Origin: an uncultured Pirellulaceae bacterium
Lineage (GTDB): Bacteria; Planctomycetota; Planctomycetia; Pirellulales; Pirellulaceae
Assembly: GCA_934278005.1 (NCBI GenBank)
Contig: CAKQWG010000112.1
Location: 1 to 10,532, forward strand
Direction of reading: 5' to 3'
Length of the DNA: 10,532 bases
A model generated the notes under the pieces. It was not told the origin of the DNA. It searched no databases and saw nothing but the letters and a program-made list of their open reading frames with translations. The position numbers were made by a program, and so were the translations under genes. Below, piece by piece: positions 1 to 6,508 of the stretch. Each line of letters begins with the position of its first letter. Within the stretch, counting starts at the first letter, position 1.

Positions 1-40
1 GTTACTGGGTTGCCAGTTACTGGGTTGCCAGTTACTGGGC
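1..40. repeat. 15-bp tandem repeat, about 2.7 copies, at the hydrolase 3' end
   Basis: The unit GTTACTGGGTTGCCA occurs twice perfectly, followed by a third partial copy (GTTACTGGG). The window edge cuts the array, so it may continue to the left. On the minus strand the unit is five codons long and carries TAA in phase with the hydrolase gene, so the gene stops in the first unit it meets and each further unit repeats the stop. A replication-slippage minisatellite is the simplest reading. Confidence 0.85.
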
Positions 41-1189
41 TCCGCGCATCGCTCGCTCATCTCCCCCGACGCTCGCTTCGCAATTGCAAGACGCGGCGGT
101 GTAGGCGGAGAACGCGCTCGGGCCGCGCACGGATCGAGCCTGTATCGGCCGCGCGTGCAGAGAAACTTCAGGTGGGCTGTCAGCGTGCCACTGAGCCAGT
201 CTGGCACGCAGGTGCTCGATGACAAAGTACTCCATCCAGCGCACGTGCTTGCCCTGCTCGTCGAGCCCAAAGTATCCCATGTGCCCGCCATAGGAGGTCA
301 AAACCAGTTCGGTGGACTGTTGGTTGATGCGCGAGGGATCGAACGATTCGACGGTCACAATCGGGTCGTGGCGGTCGACCAGGAGCGTGGTCGGCGTGCG
401 GATGGAGCGCAGCCAGGGCTTGGCACTGGCCCGCGTATAGTAGTCGTCGGTGTCGGTAAAGCCGCACATCGGCGCTGTGTAGCGCGCATCAAACTGGCGA
501 ATGCTTCGCAGTCGCGGCCCGTCGGGGACCTCCTGCCACTGAGGCCACTGGGCTTGCCGCTGCTCGACCTGCTGGCGAAGCATCTTCAGGTAGTACCGCG
601 TGTAGACTCGCCGACTGAACCGCTCCATGTTGTTAGCACAGTGGTGCAAATCAACCGGCGGCGCAACGGCTATGGCCGATGCAATGCGCTGCCACTCCAG
701 CTCGTGATGATCGGCTCCACTGGCCGCCTCGCCGAGCATCTTCAGCAAGATATTGCCGCTGAGCGAGAAACCGACCATGTGAATGGCTGCGTGCGGATAG
801 CGTTCGCAGGCGATGCGGACTACGGCCGCCAAGTCATCGCTGCTGCCAGCGTGGGGGGGACGCCAGGCGAGCTTCATTCCACATCCACTGCCCCGCAGGT
901 CGACGCGCCAGACGCGCATGCCCGACTGACGCAGCTGGTGGGCGATGCGCTGCATGTAGGGACTGCTGTGATCTCCACCCAGGCCGTGAATCAACACGGC
1001 TAACGGCGCCGCTTCGCCCAGCGGCTCGCCGAGCTCTTCATGAACGACGATCGTGTCGCCATCGGCAAGCGGAACTTGGATCTGAGCGGCATGGTAGCTC
1101 GGACGCTCGCCGTAAACAACGCCGACGAGCAACGTTTGCAAATGGCCGCTGCGAAGCAACGGGTGCGGGCGGTAGGGGAGAATCTGCAT
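32..1189 (-). CDS. YheT-type alpha/beta hydrolase
   Basis: A 385-residue alpha/beta-fold hydrolase of the YheT/COG0429 group, cytoplasmic, with substrate unknown (esters or acyl chains are usual for the fold). The N-terminal signature LLRSGHLQTL lies at residues 11-20, the oxyanion HGLGGD region at 68-73, the nucleophile elbow GFSLSG at 140-145 with Ser142, a probable acid Asp275 in RHDPIV, and the catalytic His303 in GGHMGYFG. The elbow reads G-x-S-x-S rather than the usual G-x-S-x-G. The frame is open back to 1282, but family homology begins at this Met. A Met at 1213 is possible, and neither start has a good Shine-Dalgarno. About 50 residues after residue 332 go beyond the usual family end (E. 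coli YheT is about 340 residues) and look low-complexity, ending inside the tandem repeat. It diverges from the kinase gene. Confidence 0.88.
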   Translation of the reverse strand: MQILPYRPHPLLRSGHLQTLLVGVVYGERPSYHAAQIQVPLADGDTIVVHEELGEPLGEAAPLAVLIHGLGGDHSSPYMQRIAHQLRQSGMRVWRVDLRGSGCGMKLAWRPPHAGSSDDLAAVVRIACERYPHAAIHMVGFSLSGNILLKMLGEAASGADHHELEWQRIASAIAVAPPVDLHHCANNMERFSRRVYTRYYLKMLRQQVEQRQAQWPQWQEVPDGPRLRSIRQFDARYTAPMCGFTDTDDYYTRASAKPWLRSIRTPTTLLVDRHDPIVTVESFDPSRINQQSTELVLTSYGGHMGYFGLDEQGKHVRWMEYFVIEHLRARLAQWHADSPPEVSLHARPIQARSVRGPSAFSAYTAASCNCEASVGGDERAMRGAQ

Positions 1190-1242
1190 GCGAAAACAAC
1201 CTGCGGTGGGCATTCCAAGGAAATTAACGGTAGTCAAACGCC

Positions 1243-1271
1243 GGTCGGTCAGAGATAATCGCCAACCGACC
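1243..1271. promoter_or_regulatory. Inverted repeat in the divergent promoter region
   Basis: GGTCGGT at 1243-1249 and ACCGACC at 1265-1271 are perfect 7-bp arms separated by 15 bp. The element lies 54-82 bp upstream of the chosen hydrolase start and within the 273-bp divergent region shared with the kinase gene. It could be an operator or a leader hairpin. The regulator is unknown and chance cannot be excluded. Confidence 0.35.
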
Positions 1272-1298
1272 TGCGCTCTCAATCCATAATACAGCTAA

Positions 1299-1328
1299 TT
1301 GGCCGCGAATATTTTGGCCGCGACTATT
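1299..1328. repeat. 15-bp direct tandem duplication upstream of the kinase gene
   Basis: TTGGCCGCGAATATT (1299-1313) is followed immediately by TTGGCCGCGACTATT (1314-1328), differing at one base. It sits about 135 bp upstream of the kinase start in the divergent intergenic region. It may be slippage or a pair of binding sites in tandem. No clear sigma-70 -35/-10 pair could be assigned around it. Confidence 0.6.
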
Positions 1329-1462
1329 GTCGGCTGGGGTTTGTGCTGGAGTTATTGTGTCCGGGCCTGTAGTGCCAGCCAATTGCGTGCCGGATTATCG
1401 CGCAGAGCTGACAACGATCAAACGAGACTTACTTACCAATTATTCGGGAAAGATAATAGACC

Positions 1463-2461
1463 ATGAAAAAATCATTTCACGTGTGTGGCTTGGGCAATGC
1501 CATTGTAGATATCTTCCTGGAGGTTTCCGATAGCGATTTCAACTCGTTAGGCTTCGAGCGCGGCACTATGCGGCTGGTCGACCAGACCGAACAACAGCAG
1601 TTGCTAGCTCGCTTCCACGACGGCAACCACGATCTGCGGCTGGTCAGCGGTGGCTCCGTGGCTAATTCTATCATCGCAATTCAACAGTTGGGCGGCAAGT
1701 GCGCTTTTACTGGCTGCGTGGGGGATGATCGCTATGGATTGCACTACGTCGAAGAATTTTCGCAGCTAGCCATCGACATCGGCAACCCGGTGTTGGTCGG
1801 CGAGACCACCGGAACCTGCATCGCTATCATCACGCCCGACGCCGAGAGGACGATGCGCACGTGCTTGGCGGTGTCGAGCCAGTTGTCGGCTCGCCACATC
1901 GACGCTCAGCAGATCGCCAAAGCGGAGTGGCTGTTCATCGAAGGCTACGTGTTCGCTAATCCCGAGACCGGTCAGCACGCAGTCCGCGAGGCCATCCGCA
2001 TCGCTAAACAAAACGGTACTAAAGTTGCCCTGACGTGCTCCGATGCATTCATTCCAGAAGTCTTCGGCGAAGCCTTTGGTGCGGCCCTGGCCGACTGCGA
2101 CCTGCTGTTCTGCAATGCGGCCGAATCGATTGCGGTGACTCAGGCGGCCGACGCGACCGAGGCCTTTGCAAAGCTCAAGGATCTGGTCGCCGACTGCGTC
2201 GTGACCGACGGCCCGCATGGCGCTTTTGTGCGCGTCGGCGGTCAGGAGTCCCACGCGGCGGCGGTTGAGTGTCAACCCAAGGACCTGACGGGTGCAGGAG
2301 ACATGTTTGCAGGCGCGTTCCTTTACGGCATTACGCATGGCTTGGCTCCAAGCGAGGCCGCGCGGTGCGCTAATTACATGTGCCACAAAGTCATTACGCA
2401 GATTGGAGCGCGCTTGCATCAGGGTGCGCAGGAGCATTGGCAAGCGGCGCTCGAGGGCTAG
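1463..2461 (+). CDS. PfkB-family kinase, adenosine-kinase-like
   Basis: A 332-residue ribokinase/PfkB-fold kinase that transfers the ATP gamma-phosphate to a nucleoside or sugar hydroxyl in the cytoplasm. The N-terminal GNAIVDI (residues 11-17) and the overall pattern resemble the adenosine kinase branch. The PfkB signature 1 region is VSGGSVAN (61-68) followed by GCVGDDRYG (84-92), and the C-terminal signature is DLTGAGDMFAGAF (274-286), with Asp280 as the expected catalytic base and the GAG as anion hole. Length is typical. The ATG follows GGGAAAG about 11 nt upstream, a modest ribosome binding site. The gene precedes thpR by 98 bp on the same strand. Substrate (adenosine, inosine/guanosine or a sugar) cannot be settled by eye, so no symbol is given. 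Confidence 0.9.
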   Translation: MKKSFHVCGLGNAIVDIFLEVSDSDFNSLGFERGTMRLVDQTEQQQLLARFHDGNHDLRLVSGGSVANSIIAIQQLGGKCAFTGCVGDDRYGLHYVEEFSQLAIDIGNPVLVGETTGTCIAIITPDAERTMRTCLAVSSQLSARHIDAQQIAKAEWLFIEGYVFANPETGQHAVREAIRIAKQNGTKVALTCSDAFIPEVFGEAFGAALADCDLLFCNAAESIAVTQAADATEAFAKLKDLVADCVVTDGPHGAFVRVGGQESHAAAVECQPKDLTGAGDMFAGAFLYGITHGLAPSEAARCANYMCHKVITQIGARLHQGAQEHWQAALEG

Positions 2462-2492
2462 GGCCGCAGCGCGTGGCACGCGCGGCTCGGCC
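2462..2492 (+). terminator. GC-rich hairpin directly after the kinase stop
   Basis: Starting one base after the stop codon, GGCCG (2462-2466) pairs with CGGCC (2488-2492), and inside it GCGCGT (2469-2474) pairs with ACGCGC (2478-2483) around a 3-nt loop, with a small internal mismatch. No T-run follows, so it may attenuate or protect the 3' end of the message rather than terminate fully. thpR lies 67 bp further on. Confidence 0.35.
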
Positions 2493-2543
2493 AACAGAGA
2501 CAAGCGGGCGAGAGTGCTCGCGTGCACCACATGAAATTTAAAC

Positions 2544-2548
2544 AAGGA
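2544..2548 (+). promoter_or_regulatory. thpR ribosome binding site
   Basis: AAGGA sits 11 nt before the ATG at 2560 and supports that start. The spacing is slightly long but usable. Confidence 0.55.
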
Positions 2549-2559
2549 AAGCATTACCC

Positions 2560-3129
2560 ATGGATTCATCACGTGCATTTGTGGCGATCGAGCTGGATAC
2601 GGCCAGTGCGGGAAGTATTGCCAAGTGGATTCAAGTCCTCAAATCCAAGGTTTCCGACGTGCGCTGGAGTCGCCCGGACCAATTGCATCTAACGCTCAAA
2701 TTCCTGGGGGACGTCGACAATCGCGAATTGCCTCAGCTGTGCGATGCGATGCGCGAAGCGTGCCAAGGCATCGAGGCCTTTGGGCTGGAGCTGAGCGGTC
2801 TGGGGGCCTTTCCGAAAAACAAACCTCCGCGAGTGGTGTGGATGTCAGCCGAGGATCCGCACGGGGTGCTGGGCCAGCTCGCACAGCGACTGGACGAGCG
2901 TTTCGCGGAGTTGGGCATTGCCAGAGAGACGCGGGCGTTCACACCGCACCTGACGCTCGGCAGGGTTGTTCGAGGGGCTGACCAGCAGCGGCTGCAAGAG
3001 GCCATTGACGAGGTTGGAGAGCAGGTATCGTGCTACTGCGAAGTGGAGGAGATCGTGCTCTTATCGAGCCTGAGAGACGAGGGCAGGGTCGTCTACGACG
3101 CGATCGACCACGTCGAGCTGCAGTTTTAG
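2560..3129 (+). CDS. thpR: RNA 2',3'-cyclic phosphodiesterase
   Basis: A 189-residue member of the 2H phosphoesterase superfamily (LigT/ThpR), which opens 2',3'-cyclic phosphate ends of RNA to 2'-phosphate and can show reverse tRNA ligase activity in vitro. Both defining His-x-Thr-x motifs are visible: HLTL at residues 43-46 (His43, Thr45) and HLTL at 130-133 (His130, Thr132). The N-terminal RAFVAIEL strand, the central FPKNKPPRVVWM segment and the spacing between the motifs match the family, and length is normal (about 175-195). It lacks a signal peptide, so it is cytoplasmic. It follows the PfkB kinase by 98 bp on the same strand and converges with clpX. All catalytic residues are present, so it should be active. 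Confidence 0.93.
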   Translation: MDSSRAFVAIELDTASAGSIAKWIQVLKSKVSDVRWSRPDQLHLTLKFLGDVDNRELPQLCDAMREACQGIEAFGLELSGLGAFPKNKPPRVVWMSAEDPHGVLGQLAQRLDERFAELGIARETRAFTPHLTLGRVVRGADQQRLQEAIDEVGEQVSCYCEVEEIVLLSSLRDEGRVVYDAIDHVELQF

Positions 3130-3154
3130 TGAAACTGCCAGACAGGTAAACGCA

Positions 3155-3190
3155 GGCGAGGCGTGCTGCTTGAGTGCGGCACGCCTCGCT
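3155..3190. terminator. Long hairpin between the convergent thpR and clpX genes
   Basis: GCGAGGCGTGC (3156-3166) and GCACGCCTCGC (3179-3189) are perfect 11-bp arms. Pairing continues inward (T-G, G-C, C-G) to leave a 6-nt loop and outward by one G-T pair. The site lies in the 111-bp convergent gap, 26 bp after the thpR stop and 51 bp from the clpX stop, where a bidirectional terminator is expected. Neither side has a T-run, so termination strength is uncertain. Confidence 0.6.
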
Positions 3191-3240
3191 GGAGTGTTGC
3201 GTCGAGAGTCACGGGTTAAGGGGGCAAGGTGCGGCGCGTA

Positions 3241-4536
3241 TTAGGCGCTTTTCTTCTCGGTGGTGTTGAGCTTGAAGGGTTTGACTTGGCCATCAGCCTC
3301 GTCGACGTCGATGGAGTAGCTGGTACCCTTGGGCTGTTCGGGCAGATCGAACATCACATCGAGCATGACGCTCTCTACAATGCCGCGTAGTCCGCGCGCC
3401 CCGACCGACTTATCCATAGCCTTGCGAGCGCAGGCCTTGAGGGCTTTCTCAGTGAAGTGCAGTTCGCAGTTCTCCATGCCAAACAGCGCTTGATATTGTT
3501 TGATGAGCGCATTTTTGGGTTCGGTTAGGACCTGAACCAGCGCGGCTTCGTCAAGCGGCGCCAGCGCGGAGATGACTGGCAGACGACCGACGAACTCGGG
3601 GATCATGCCGAAGTGCAGGATGTCATCCGAGGTGACTTGCGGCATGAGTTCAGCGGCGGTCAGCTCGTTGCTGTGCTGTTGGCCGCTGGAGCCGAAGCCG
3701 AGCGTTTTCTTGCCCAGTCGCTGACGCACGATATCTTCGACGCCGACAAAAGTACCACCGCAGATGAACAGGATATTGGAGGTATCCATCTGAATGTATT
3801 GTTGCTCTGGGTGCTTGCGTCCGCCTTGCGGAGGAACGTTAGCTACGGTGCCTTCGAGCATTTTCAGCAGCGACTGCTGCACGCCTTCACCGGAGACATC
3901 TCGCGTGATCGAGACGTTTTGGCTGGTCTTACCGACCTTATCCACTTCGTCGATATACAGGATGCCGCGCTGGGCGGCTTCGACATCAAAGTCGGCAGCG
4001 TGCAGCAGTTTTAGCAGCAGGTTCTCCACGTCTTCACCCACGTAGCCGGCCTCGGTGAGCGTGGTAGCATCGCCGATCGCAAAGGGCACATTGAGCATCT
4101 TAGCCAGGGTGCGGGCGAGCAAGGTTTTGCCACTGCCGGTCGGACCGACCATGAGGATGTTCGATTTTTCGATCTCGACATCCGAGCCGCTCCATTCGCT
4201 GGTCAAGCGTTTGTAATGGTTGTGCACGGCCACGGCCAAGACGCGTTTGGCCGAGGTTTGGCCGATGACGTATTGGTCCAGGTGGGTCACGATATCGCGC
4301 GGCGAAGGGATTTCGCCGAACAGATTGTTGCTCGGCCCACGCCGCTTCTGCTCTTGATCCAAGATGGATTGACACAGTTCGATACATTCGCCGCAAATGT
4401 AGACATCTCCGGGTCCTTCGACCAGGGGGCCTACGTCCCGGTAGCTCTTGCGACAAAAGGAACAGAAGGCATTCTTCTTGTTCGCAGTGCCACTACCACC
4501 ACGACGACCCGAAACCACGTCCTTACTGGAAGGCAT
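3241..4536 (-). CDS. clpX: ATP-dependent protease ATP-binding subunit ClpX
   Basis: A 431-residue AAA+ unfoldase that forms a hexamer, unfolds tagged proteins with ATP and feeds them to ClpP in the cytoplasm. The N-terminal zinc-binding domain has Cys25, Cys28, Cys48 and Cys51. The AAA+ core shows Walker A GPTGSGKT (131-138), pore loop GYVGED (164-169), Walker B LYIDE (193-197), RDVSGEG (212-218), the ClpP-docking tripeptide as Leu-Gly-Phe (279-281, where E. coli has Ile-Gly-Phe), arginine-finger motif PEFVGRLP (313-320) and sensor 2 GARGLR (379-384). The frame could begin at a GTG two codons earlier (4542), but AAGGAGT at 4544-4550 is only 1 nt from that GTG and 7 nt from this ATG, so the ATG is chosen. 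No clpP or tig is adjacent on either side. Confidence 0.97.
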   Translation of the reverse strand: MPSSKDVVSGRRGGSGTANKKNAFCSFCRKSYRDVGPLVEGPGDVYICGECIELCQSILDQEQKRRGPSNNLFGEIPSPRDIVTHLDQYVIGQTSAKRVLAVAVHNHYKRLTSEWSGSDVEIEKSNILMVGPTGSGKTLLARTLAKMLNVPFAIGDATTLTEAGYVGEDVENLLLKLLHAADFDVEAAQRGILYIDEVDKVGKTSQNVSITRDVSGEGVQQSLLKMLEGTVANVPPQGGRKHPEQQYIQMDTSNILFICGGTFVGVEDIVRQRLGKKTLGFGSSGQQHSNELTAAELMPQVTSDDILHFGMIPEFVGRLPVISALAPLDEAALVQVLTEPKNALIKQYQALFGMENCELHFTEKALKACARKAMDKSVGARGLRGIVESVMLDVMFDLPEQPKGTSYSIDVDEADGQVKPFKLNTTEKKSA

Positions 4537-4543
4537 ACGCACG

Positions 4544-4550
4544 ACTCCTT
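4544..4550 (-). promoter_or_regulatory. clpX ribosome binding site that fixes the start
   Basis: AAGGAGT on the minus strand lies 7 nt before ATG 4536. The in-frame GTG at 4542 is too close to it to be used. Confidence 0.8.
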
Positions 4551-4591
4551 TGCTCGATGTTGCTCGTTAAAATAGGTAGTTCGCGTGAGAG

Positions 4592-4614
4592 CTGTTGAGC
4601 ATAGGACTCAACAG
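4592..4614. promoter_or_regulatory. Perfect inverted repeat upstream of clpX, possible operator
   Basis: CTGTTGAG (4592-4599) and CTCAACAG (4607-4614) are perfect 8-bp arms around a 7-bp spacer, centred about 67 bp upstream of the clpX ATG. Arm-centre spacing of 15 bp suits a dimeric helix-turn-helix repressor. It does not match CIRCE (TTAGCACTC-N9-GAGTGCTAA). It could also be a hairpin in the clpX leader. A second shorter pair, ATTACG/CGTAAT, lies at 4637-4642/4656-4661. Confidence 0.45.
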
Positions 4615-4712
4615 TCGTTCCTTGGCGAGCCCACCTATTACGAATTGGGCTATCACGTAATGTCGCTCGAGGATCCTCTCATTACCCAGTCTACTGAGTT
4701 TTCTCACAATAC

Positions 4713-4727
4713 GCATTTTGAAAATGC
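4713..4727. repeat. 15-bp palindrome GCATTTTGAAAATGC
   Basis: Perfect palindrome about a single central base, extended imperfectly by CAAT and ATTG on its flanks. A 15-base exact match (ATACGCATTTTGAAA, 4709-4723) recurs at 6536-6550 in the 3' end of the beta-helix gene, where the palindrome loses one A. A third copy lies in reverse at 7634-7647, just upstream of the same gene. Its role is unknown. Confidence 0.5.
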
Positions 4728-5232
4728 ATTGTCGCAAGGCTTTTGCGAAACGCCGCTGCTGCCAGGCAAGCTGGTTTTGGCGAAGTTGGCATTTCTAAAA
4801 ACGTTTTGTGTTGGCAGAGCCTGGTATCTGCAAGGAGCCAGGCCAGCCACAACAGCAGGTGAGCATTCGAGTCCGGGCATCCGTGTCCTCGGGATCGAGC
4901 CAAAAGGAAAAAATTTTAGTGTCAGTACTAACCAGTCTCCCAGACCGGTGCCAGCCGCTCTACCGCTATAGGTTATCAGCCCCTACTGCATAGAAGCACC
5001 CGTCCGCTGCTGCGTTATTCCCGTCCACCGTAGCTATAGTTCGGAGTTCTACGCTGCACGAGTCAACCCGCGACCGCATTTATTGTAAGTTCCAGCTCAG
5101 TCGACCGCCGCTGGTAACAACTTTGCAGGTCGAACCGCATAGGTCAAATAAACCTGCGGTAACTGCCAGCTGGATCGGCTGCGGAACCAAACTCATAGTA
5201 TGCACCTGGCCAGTTGAAATCCAGGGTTTATC

Positions 5233-5272
5233 GGGAGGATTCCTAATGAAAACTGGCAATAGCTATGGTTAG
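5233..5272 (+). other. 8-codon ORF behind a strong Shine-Dalgarno
   Basis: GGGAGGA (5233-5239) precedes ATG 5246 by 6 nt, and the frame reads MKTGNSYG before TAG (5270-5272). The site is better than those of most annotated genes here, but the peptide is only 8 residues and no rightward gene follows: the NHL gene ends at 5284 on the other strand. It may be chance, a minipeptide, or the surviving front end of a lost gene. Confidence 0.2.
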
Positions 5273-5283
5273 TAGACGAAGCG

Positions 5284-6381
5284 TCATTCGGCCAGCCGCA
5301 GTCGATGGTTCTCCGAGTCGCCGATCAACAGCGCTCCGCTGGGGAGCAGGCACACGCCGTGTGGCCGCTTGAGCAGGCGTTGGGTCAGGTTATCGCCGTC
5401 GCCATTAAAGCCCCCCTCCCCTTGCGCCGAGCCGATGACGGTCGCGATGCGGCCGCTGCGCAGGTCGATGCGGCGGATGGCATGGTTTTCGGTGTCGGCG
5501 ACAAAGGCCGCAATTCCGGGCTGCACGGCAATCCCCTTGGGGCCGTTGAACTGGGCCAACCGCGCTTCCCCCTCATCGCCGGAGAACCCCTTTTGGCCGG
5601 TGCCCGCCACGTGGTAGATCTTGCCATCGCGGCGGTCGATCTTCCACACGCTATTGCCCTCGCGCAGGACGACCCACAGGTAGTTGGTATCGACGGCCAG
5701 CGAGCGCGGCCCGGCCAAGGATTGCATCAGCGCAAGTTGGCCATCGACGGGCATCGCCTGCACGCCGTTGCCGCAGATGGTCTGAATCACTCCGCTGCGC
5801 AGGTCGACATGACGAATGCGATGATTGGCCATGTCTGCGATATACAGATCTTGATCGTCTAGTGCGATGCTGTAGGCCTCGTTGAGCTGGGCGTCGGTGG
5901 CGCGATGTCGGTCGCCCGAAAAACCGGCTGAACCGGTGCCAGCCACCACGCTCCATCTACCGGTAGCCGCATCAATTTTTCCCACGCGATGGTTGTAGGT
6001 ATCTGCTACGTAAATGTTTCCTTGTGCGTCGATCTGCACTTCGTGAGGGCGATTGAGAGCGACGTTGGTCGGGTGCTCGCCCCCGCTGCCAGATAAGCCG
6101 GCTGTGCCAGTACCACAAATCAACTCGAGCCGATTGTAGCTGGGGTCGAGCCGATACAGCACGTGCTGGTCGAAGGATGCAATGATCAAGCTGCCGTCGG
6201 GCATGGGCTGGACGCCGAACGGATTCGATAGCGATGTTTCCAAAGCCGGCGCCTGGTCGCGAGCCCGCGACGATTCGCCATTGCCCGCGATGGTCCGCAG
6301 CCCGCGAAATGGTACTTGGGAAAGTGCACTAGCAGCGGAGCCAGTTAAGATCAGTAGGGCAACTAGCCAACGGACAAACAT
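5284..6381 (-). CDS. Secreted NHL-repeat beta-propeller protein
   Basis: A 365-residue protein with an N-terminal signal peptide (hydrophobic VALLILTGSAASALS at residues 7-21) and six NHL-type repeats beginning near residues 52, 110, 167, 223, 279 and 338, enough for a six-bladed propeller. Each blade ends in a D-x-x-N/Q-H-x-(I/V/L) turn such as ADTYNHRVGKID, ADMANHRIRHVD and ADTENHAIRRID, and GTGxxGFSGD linkers join several blades. NHL propellers usually bind ligands or proteins; no catalytic site is recognisable. The frame is open to 6609, but the longer form would overlap the upstream gene, lacks a signal peptide and has no ribosome binding site. The ATG at 6381 has AAGGA 6 nt upstream. 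It lies 127 bp downstream of the beta-helix gene on the same strand and may be co-transcribed. Confidence 0.9.
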   Translation of the reverse strand: MFVRWLVALLILTGSAASALSQVPFRGLRTIAGNGESSRARDQAPALETSLSNPFGVQPMPDGSLIIASFDQHVLYRLDPSYNRLELICGTGTAGLSGSGGEHPTNVALNRPHEVQIDAQGNIYVADTYNHRVGKIDAATGRWSVVAGTGSAGFSGDRHRATDAQLNEAYSIALDDQDLYIADMANHRIRHVDLRSGVIQTICGNGVQAMPVDGQLALMQSLAGPRSLAVDTNYLWVVLREGNSVWKIDRRDGKIYHVAGTGQKGFSGDEGEARLAQFNGPKGIAVQPGIAAFVADTENHAIRRIDLRSGRIATVIGSAQGEGGFNGDGDNLTQRLLKRPHGVCLLPSGALLIGDSENHRLRLAE

Positions 6382-6387
6382 GTCAAT

Positions 6388-6392
6388 TCCTT
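6388..6392 (-). promoter_or_regulatory. Ribosome binding site of the NHL gene
   Basis: AAGGA on the minus strand, 6 nt before ATG 6381. It decides against the longer open frame starting at 6609. Confidence 0.7.
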
Positions 6393-6508
6393 GCGATGAG
6401 CAGCGGCGAAAAAAAACTGCGCGAAAAGCCATAGCGCACGGCTGTGCATTGTAAACCATCACCGGCATGGATGATGCTCTGCAAGTAAATAACGGGCTGG
6501 CTGTCCCT

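Larger units (their letters stand above)
4615..5283. other. Long intergenic region without a convincing gene
   Basis: About 670 bp between the clpX upstream inverted repeat and the NHL gene stop. The frames open here have no recognisable domain and no ribosome binding site. It holds a 15-bp palindrome (4713-4727), a weak hairpin with arms ACCGC..AGGT and ACCT-GCGGT (5134-5160), and a short ORF with a strong Shine-Dalgarno near its right end. It should contain the clpX promoter and the end of the leftward NHL transcript. No tRNA cloverleaf was found by eye. Confidence 0.6.

Noticed and set aside
155..1003. A 282-codon rightward open frame opposite the hydrolase gene
   Set aside because: It is antisense to a gene with clear catalytic motifs, has no recognisable domain, and GC-rich coding DNA often leaves such shadow frames.
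1766..2578. A 270-codon leftward open frame opposite the kinase gene
   Set aside because: It lies antisense to a complete PfkB kinase and runs into the thpR start; its translation is Arg/Ala/Leu-rich with no family signature.
4592..4614. CIRCE/HrcA operator in front of clpX
   Set aside because: The arms CTGTTGAG/CTCAACAG and the 7-bp spacer do not fit TTAGCACTC-N9-GAGTGCTAA.
4860..4905. Possible tRNA T-arm (ATTCGAGTCC) in the long intergenic region
   Set aside because: No matching acceptor stem, anticodon arm or D arm could be folded around it.
4585..4971. A 128-codon rightward open frame upstream of clpX
   Set aside because: GTG start without a Shine-Dalgarno, no recognisable domain, mixed composition, and it covers the clpX upstream inverted repeat. 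It is kept only as part of the intergenic region; conservation in relatives would be needed to revive it.
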